Positions 60,501 to 64,000 of a DNA stretch of 64,000 nucleotides are shown here, piece after piece. Below the pieces are notes generated by a model. That model was not told where the DNA came from. It ran no database searches and worked only from the letters and a program-made list of their open reading frames with translations. The stretch lies in NCBI GenBank assembly GCA_907165275.2, contig OU015651.1, positions 14,592,501-14,656,500 of the forward strand, written 5' to 3'. The position numbers and the translations under genes were made by a program. Numbering within the stretch: position 1 is the first letter of the stretch; each line of letters begins with the position of its first letter. Source of the stretch: Zygaena filipendulae (taxonomy: Eukaryota > Arthropoda > Insecta > Lepidoptera > Zygaenidae).

Positions 60501-63500
60501 AATAGTATATTTCATTATAAGTGCGGAAAGCCTGTCATTGCAAAGAGTTCCGACAAATGTCTACCCGAGCCGAGGCGCAGCCGAAGGTGAGGGTTGACAG
60601 TCGGAAATAGTTGCAATGACGGTTCCGCACGTGTACTGAACAACTATTTTTAATACAGTTACGAAAAAATTAAGCAATATAATAAAATATCAAAAACACA
60701 ACAAACTCAACTAAGTTCCAACTGTGATCAAGAGATGGCGCTAGTCGTATTAGTAATGCCAGAGAGAAGGTAATCACTACGTTTTAGTAATGCGAAAGCA
60801 AAAAGTGTGTCAAAGTCGTGTCGCCATTTTTGACAGTTGGCAAAGAGAACGCACGAGTTCGGGAAAGGTAAACAAAAAGCTCGAGTATGTAATAGCCCAC
60901 ATCCCGAACGCTAAACGTCCCTGCAATACGGCACTTTTTGAGCAACTGTATTAAAAAAGACTTATTTCATTTCAGCTTTTCGCTCACACTCACATCAATT
61001 AGTCGTATTCAAATGTCTAGCGAAGTTATTTATAAAAAAAAATAAGAAACTTGCAACCTATGTGTAATATCTAAATGGAAGGCATTAATTAACAACTTAT
61101 TAAGGAATTAGGTGCTTTAATTGGTACTTTTATATTTCTTTTAGTAAATGGAAATGCAACTGGACAATACACTGAAAATTATGGATATGCTGGTCAGATA
61201 ATATCTCCTACAGACCAGATGAATAAGGAAATTGGAAGGAGAATCACAAACTCATGACACGAAGTTTTGGTCACTTAAAGAAGTTGGAGAAGTGAAAGAA
61301 ATACCGACAAATCAGCAGATCAAACTAAATTGAACACAAAGGGAATAGACAAAATAATGAAACAACGAAAATGGCGGTGGCAGGTCACGCGATGCGGTAA
61401 CATGAATGGACAAAGGATGTTGTGGAGTGGTGCCAAGAGAATGCAAAAGGAAAAGCGGAAGACCAAATGCTGGATGCGCAGATGATCTGAGAACCACTTG
61501 GTTAATGGCTCCAGGGATGAGAACGGTAACTGACAGGACGGGTGGAAGGCATTGCAGGAGGGCTATGTCATAAGACAAGTTGAAGTTGTTATCGAAAATA
61601 TAAAATGAATACTGGCCATAATCGAGTTGGATTACTTGACATGCTAAACATCGTCTGGAAGAGCAGCTGCCTCTATACCTAGAGAAGAAGTCGCGCTTCG
61701 TTTCGAAAGGAGCGGCGGGTGCTGGAGGTGCTACGTGGTGATAGCTGGTTTCGGGACCCTATTCGTGCAGAATTTGAGGTTCGTTGGCGTTATTATTGAC
61801 CCTTAGTACTTACACTAAAGTCTTCAACAGAAGGAGCAAGGTTGACTGATACTTTAGGGTGGGATTAAGGCACGCTTGGTTCGATTCCTTAAGACGGCGT
61901 TGTAGGATGTGTTACAAGTAGTTTGGACTGAACTGTGTCCTCACTATCGAGGGGTTGTTAGATGTTAAATATTCGAATGGATTCATTTGAGGTGACTGCG
62001 GTCTGTGTGGCGGAGGCTTACAATGGGTGTGTCTCACATTGGTGTTTGCACCCAATTGCGGGTGCAATTGTTCCAGGATGGCCGAGTGTAACAAAGGAGG
62101 CCTCTCGCTTGGCGAGAGGCGGTGTTATGGGGTTTGTGGTTAAGGCGGCATAAGGCGGCTTGGCGGCTTGGCGGCATGGCGGCATGGCGGCTTGGAGGCG
62201 TCATTTAAATTATAGTGTTGCTGTTGAGTTTCTTGCGCCGCTTCTTCTCCTCAGCCATAACACTTCCCGAAGCGGTGGTAGTTCTGTTAGTTGAATTGTG
62301 ACCCAGTAATATCACGAGTGAGTTGTGAATAGGGCAATAGTAATGTCAGTGTGCGATGACAGTTGTCTGCTGTCACCAGGGTGACGTTGGGAGAGCCGTC
62401 ATTACTTGTCTGCCGTTGCGCTCGTTATAGTGGTTTATGTTAATCATGTCGGATTAGATTATTATTGGTGTGAATTTACTGTGTGGCAATGAAATATACG
62501 ATTTAAAGTACAGAAAGGAATTATTATTGAATAGGGCTTTGCCATGTCTTTACATTACGTAAAAAAAAATACGTATCCAATATTTTTTATTATTGTGGAC
62601 GGGGTGGGCTGGGGCGAGGTAGGGTGGGCGGGGTGGGCTAGGGTGAGGTGGTGCTGTATGGAGGGAAGGACTTAAATATGGTCTAGCCAGGGCCAAGCTT
62701 GAAGGCTGTTACAGACTAGCTGCAATACGTGTAGCTTGTCTGTATCGCACAGTATCCTACGAGGCTATCCTAGGGTGAGGTGGTGCGGGGCGAGGTGGTG
62801 CAGGGTGGGCTGGGGCGAGATACGGTGGGCGGGGTGAGCTAGGGTGAGGTGGTGCAAGGTGGGCTGGGGCGAGATACGGTGGGCGGGGTGGGCTAGGGTG
62901 AGGTGGGGCTGTTGTAAGGTGGGGCGGGGTAGGGCGGGGCGAGGTGGGGCTGTTGTAAGGTGGGGCGGGATGGGGCGGGGCGAGGTGGGCCGGTTGGGAG
63001 TACGCACCGACATCCGCCTCCTGTATCATGGCGACGTCGTTCCCGCCGTCGCCCACGGCCGCCACCACGTGGCCGCGCTCGCGCAGCAGCCGCGCCACGC
63101 GCGCCTTCTGCGTGGGCGAGCAGCGCGCCACCACCACGCCGGCGCACGCGCACAGCGCCGACACGCTCGCCTCCGGGTACCACTTGAGGCACTCCTGCCG
63201 ACGCGACACAACACACGTCCACAGCTGGTGGGGGCGGGGGCTCCTAATCTCGAGAAGTTCTTTGAGTTGAATCCTCAAAGACGAGCCCAGAAGCCCAGCC
63301 CAGTAAGTAAGAAATGGTCAGATATGTAAGCAGACACACTATATGTCAAACTGCTCCCTGTACTAGAGACCCTTAATTTGGGGATCAGCGCTCAACGTTT
63401 CATTGAAAACTTTTATCATTTTCATCACATTTCCCATTAAATTAAGTCTAAAAAGAGGTCAACATCAAAGACCAGGAGGAAGGCCCCATGTAGTGGTGTC

Positions 63501-63754
63501 ACCTTCCACCCTGTCTGGCGTGGCGTGGCGGGCGTCACCTCGAGCGTCTCCCCCTCGAGGATGAGGTCGGCGGGGCTCGTGTCGGCGCGCGCCTCCAGCC
63601 GCTGCAGCAGCGCCTGCGCCGCGAGGCGGGTGCGCGCGCCGCCCGCCACCTGCCAGCCGCCGCCCGCGCCCGCCTCGCCCCCGCCGCCGCCCAGCTGCAG
63701 CGAGCGCGCGATGCACAGCGCCGTCTCCAGCTTGTCGCCGGTCAGCATCCATAT
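48548..63754 (-). CDS. ATP9: ATP9-type phospholipid flippase (P4 ATPase, class 2), C-terminal part
   Basis: Seven exons from the 5' side: 63754-63539, 63194-63008, 53024-52849, 51588-51484, 50526-50400, 50019-49816 and 48684-48548. They total 1152 nt (383 residues plus stop) with all phases consistent; the 5' exons lie beyond the window. ATP9/Neo1 proteins are Golgi-endosomal P-type ATPases that keep aminophospholipids on the cytosolic leaflet. Seen: [12 protein letters not shown] (P domain), [13 protein letters not shown], the hinge [44 protein letters not shown], then M5-M10 segments ([94 protein letters not shown]). An Ala/Gly-rich insert, [13 protein letters not shown], follows [12 protein letters not shown]. 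The exon ending at 52849 has four extra tandem copies of its 3' part downstream. Confidence 0.95.
48710..48900 (+). repeat. Dispersed lepidopteran repeat
   Basis: AACTAGCTGTGCCCCGCGGT ... CCGGGATAAAAGTACCCTAT ... CCGATCAGCCGTTTTTGCGT, followed by (CAGA)n at about 49040. It lies in the last intron of the ATP9-type gene. Confidence 0.85.
50029..50195. repeat. 18-19-bp minisatellite beside an ATP9 exon
   Basis: About eight units of AGTAAAGTACGTAACTTAT. It starts about 9 bp outside the acceptor of exon 50019-49816. Confidence 0.93.
50838..51280. repeat. Dispersed repeat, about 440 bp (direct copy at 60508-60955)
   Basis: Starts ATAGTATATTTCATTATAAG, contains GTCATTGCAAAGAGTTCCGA, CGAGCCGAGGCGCAGCCGAA and GATGGCGCTAGTCGTATTAG, and ends GAGCAACTGTATTAAAAA. 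The copy at 60508-60955 is almost identical except for about 40 bp at about 60757-60800. Confidence 0.92.
51853..52162 (-). repeat. tRNA-derived SINE, copy 2
   Basis: Reverse complement of the SINE at 3711-4065. The tRNA-like head (GACCACTGAGCTATC on the + strand) is at 52150-52162, and the B-box complement GTTAGGGTTTGAACCTACGC is at about 52104-52123. Confidence 0.85.
52275..52946. repeat. 133-bp tandem repeat, five copies, containing an exon end and its donor
   Basis: The start of each inner block (ATGGTGGAGACGATG) recurs at 52321, 52454, 52587, 52720 and 52853, an exact 133-bp period. The copies differ at one or very few bases (GGCAAGG versus GGCGAGG). On the minus strand each unit holds the last part of an ATP9 exon ([15 protein letters not shown] to VSTMQ), its GTGCTG donor and about 30 bp of intron. 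Only the copy nearest 53024 continues into the rest of the exon. 133 is not a multiple of 3, so reading through units shifts frame. Confidence 0.97.
53070..53330 (-). repeat. Dispersed repeat (inverse of 7125-7375)
   Basis: AGAGAGGACATAGGCGGGGC ... GAGCAAATGACTCTAACAGG ... AAAACTTCTTTTGCTGCCAT ... AAATCACCCGGCGACACTGG. Confidence 0.75.
53440..53671. repeat. AATAGGCTAG MITE relic, split by the LTR element
   Basis: AAGTCCGACAGTTAGAAAAT ... GGGTGGGGGACTCGTGACGT ... ACCGTTATTTTTTGATTAC. The expected continuation, GTAAAAAAAAATACGTATCC, is found at 62559 on the far side of the LTR element. Confidence 0.85.
53676..54140. repeat. Long terminal direct repeat, left
   Basis: Begins TGTAACAAAGGAGGCCTCTC and ends GCCATGTCTTTACA. 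It contains a short inverted repeat GCCTCTCGC/GCGAGAGGC near its start and a GGCGGCTT/GGCGGCAT run. The copy at 62091-62555 appears identical. Confidence 0.92.
56480..56882 (-). repeat. Gypsy element LTR (3' LTR on the minus strand)
   Basis: 403 bp, preceded on the minus strand by the polypurine tract. Confidence 0.95.
56894..59779 (-). CDS. Gag-integrase fusion polyprotein of a gypsy element (protease, RT and RNase H absent)
   Basis: 961 residues from ATG 59779-59777 (a TTG two codons upstream is also in frame) to TAA 56896-56894, with no internal stop. Residues about 1-110 are a Pro/Thr-rich leader with TPTGP-like repeats. The Gag/capsid-like region follows ([17 protein letters not shown]). 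The CCHC zinc knuckle [14 protein letters not shown] is near residue 407. After about residue 484 the sequence jumps to [16 protein letters not shown], normally the end of the RNase H region. Then come the H2C2 zinc-binding domain (about 610-655), the integrase core with Asp in DVAGPFP (about 682), Asp in HSDQGRNF (about 743) and Glu in GMVERFNQ (about 779), and a GPY-type C terminus (RWEGPYKM). It could supply Gag and integrase but not reverse transcriptase. Confidence 0.93.
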   Translation of the reverse strand: MPLTPREDITEEGVRTRAQRAAGATPATRQATPTGHRATPTGPAHQGPSTIEAPPTDLTTPTGPHVLALGPAHLTTPIPSPTHLTTPTIEAPPTSPAYSTTPTEHVRATTTTRTADASALDICGLVKMMESMNKGMHQRLNVMREEQKECAELHLQTVLAAVDKVSNVVKQLREDVDSVEERVTGLETGFSGLQKEVLRLKTEGITSSGAVAVVQGPRVKVPPYDGTTSWPAYRQQFQTVATANGWTDEQSLTALTVALRGSALSVLEALPSSGSGFKELMEALESRYGERHLEHVFRAQLRDRVQRPGEGLQQWALEVEKLVRKAHPTADTKMVDANILQAFVDGIRDMEIRAAVGLRHHTSLKDALAHALEVEAVRREVRAHKLREITEEVKVVKAPLKKTGFMCYKCGERGHMQFSCPKKNEVTEKILKLQKQIDDLIKRQETLSPVGNQGKGVTARTTGQVLAGVKKAPATVIAQVRSGKAHGNAEALSRRPCPEDCKHCVKQDSKELAVKLTRTSPPGLWQDEAMREAQEDDEDVRLIVAWKKRSADKPKWVEVAPTSPITKAYWAQWDSFVLQNGILYRKWEKPNGREFHLQLVVPRTRVKDVLREIHDGVSGGHLGVKRTLTKVRERFYWLHCREDVQEWCRKCTTCAAVKGPSTRTRGNLQLYNVGAPWERIAVDVAGPFPVTESGNKYFLVVMDYFTKWPEVFAIPNQEATTVASKLVEEVICRFGVPLEIHSDQGRNFESQLFQEMCKILGMHKTRTTPYHPQSDGMVERFNQTLERNLAKLVDKHQRDWDKFIPLFLLAYRTSEHESTKATPAYVSFGRELRLPVDLLTGGPPDDPQSMQDYVSDLREKMQDVYALVREHGLQSSENMKTRYDRRANTSGFEEGSLVWLHNPIRRKGKSPKLQTRWEGPYKMNDVTYRIQRQPRGAFKIVHIDRLARYQGSNSDARDEHL
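59807..60209 (-). repeat. Gypsy element LTR (5' LTR on the minus strand)
   Basis: 403 bp, apparently identical to the other LTR; the primer-binding candidate lies just inside at about 59788-59803. Confidence 0.95.
60508..60955. repeat. Dispersed repeat, second copy of 50838-51280
   Basis: Near-identical to 50838-51280. It differs by an inserted CCAGAGAGAAGGTAATCACT ACGTTTTAG segment, the same end sequence seen in the palindromic repeats at 26750 and 35490. Confidence 0.9.
61140..61585 (+). pseudogene. Decayed LINE reverse-transcriptase C-terminal end
   Basis: Pieces in shifting frames read [57 protein letters not shown] and a final EGIAGG, resembling the end of RTE/Jockey-type pol ORFs. Several stops and frameshifts; not functional. 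Confidence 0.6.
62091..62555. repeat. Long terminal direct repeat, right
   Basis: Same sequence as 53676-54140 and followed by the TTAC target duplication. Confidence 0.92.
62556..62600. repeat. Right part of the MITE relic split by the LTR element
   Basis: TTACGTAAAAAAAAATACGT ATCCAATATTTTTTATTATT continues the MITE relic that ends at 53675. Confidence 0.85.
62595..63000. repeat. G-rich minisatellite beside an ATP9 exon
   Basis: GGGCTAGGGTGAGGTGGTGC-, GGGCTGGGGCGAGATACGGT- and GGGGCTGTTGTAAGGTGGGG-type units, interrupted at about 62665-62765 by non-repetitive sequence. It comes within about 8 bp of the donor of exon 63194-63008. Confidence 0.94.
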
Positions 63755-63794
63755 CTGGCGGGGAAGATTACAAACTCAAATGGATGACGATAAG

Positions 63795-64000
63795 CAATAA
63801 AATGTTAACCCACAAACATTATAAGAGGAGAATAAGAATAAAAGATGTTCCGGAACTCACGGCAGGTGAATCTCCGAAACGGATGGACGAATTTTGATGA
63901 AATTTTTGCTGATAATAATTAGCTGATGTTATAAGGAGTAAGTTACTTTGGAGTTGTCTTTGATGTTTGGAAGAGATCGCTAGTGAAGCGATGAGACCGC
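63795..64000. other. Intron sequence with repeat fragments at the window end
   Basis: Contains a block like the common dispersed repeat (CTCACGGCAGGTGAATCTCC, GAAACGGATGGACGAATTTT). The last 35 bases match the TGGAAGAGATCGCT...GAGACCGC LINE-type block at about 36630. The upstream ATP9 exons lie beyond the window. Confidence 0.5.

Larger units (their letters stand above)
53676..62555. mobile_element. LTR-type element of 8.9 kb with nested insertions
   Basis: Direct repeats 53676-54140 and about 62091-62555 (about 465 bp) look identical, start TGTAACAAAGGAGGCC and end CATGTCTTTACA (TG...CA). The element is flanked by TTAC on both sides and splits a MITE relic whose two halves read across the gap, so its borders are certain. 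The interior has no long coding frame of its own: I see no protease, RT or integrase outside the nested gypsy element. At 61140-61580 there is a decayed LINE reverse-transcriptase end, and at 60508-60955 a dispersed repeat. It could be a large retrotransposon derivative moved in trans; family and strand are undetermined. Confidence 0.85.

Noticed and set aside
62757..63329. ORFs rich in Pro/Thr/His or Gly/Arg
   Set aside because: They run through the G-rich minisatellite; only 63008-63194 minus is the ATP9 exon.

Overview
This is eukaryotic nuclear DNA, almost certainly from a moth or butterfly (Lepidoptera). The genes have many short exons (about 80-220 bp) with consensus GT-AG splice sites. 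Coding GC is high while introns are AT-rich. The spacer and intron DNA is packed with repeats of lepidopteran type: a tRNA-derived SINE, a very common repeat that begins CTAGCTG-CCCCGCGG and ends near ATTATAAATGTGAAAG, palindromic MITEs, and LTR elements. I cannot name the species. There is no bacterial, viral or CRISPR locus.

Layout. (1) 1-3321, + strand: the last two coding exons of an unrecognised gene, followed by a SINE. (2) 4476-7580, +: a seven-exon gene that I tentatively assign to the kinetochore protein CENP-P. (3) 11012-23102, -: a complete 13-exon STT3A gene, the catalytic subunit of oligosaccharyltransferase (707 codons; all joints keep frame). (4) 26098-27592: two divergently transcribed intronless genes for small single-pass proteins of one family, probably the complex I subunit NDUFA3; one lies between inverted copies of a hairpin-ended repeat. 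(5) 28010-29901: a decayed pogo/Tigger-like DNA transposon. (6) 30210-44092, -: a complete 18-exon RFC1 gene, the large subunit of the replication clamp loader (1115 codons; all joints keep frame). (7) 45071-46798, +: an intronless gene for an unrecognised type I membrane protein. (8) 48548 to beyond 63754, -: the 3' seven exons of an ATP9-type (class 2 P4) phospholipid flippase. Its roughly 10-kb intron holds an 8.9-kb LTR element, and inside that sits a 3.7-kb Ty3/gypsy element with identical-looking LTRs.

The recognised genes are unrelated housekeeping functions (N-glycosylation, DNA replication, respiration, membrane lipid asymmetry, chromosome segregation) and do not form an operon or pathway. 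What is unusual is the architecture. Tandem-repeat arrays repeatedly sit within a few tens of bases of exon ends in all the large genes. One flippase exon end is tandemly multiplied five times at 133 bp. The gypsy copy has one long ORF that fuses Gag to integrase with protease, reverse transcriptase and RNase H absent. Two genes share the same dispersed repeat immediately upstream of their starts. A 184-bp near-perfect inverted repeat abuts a terminal exon.
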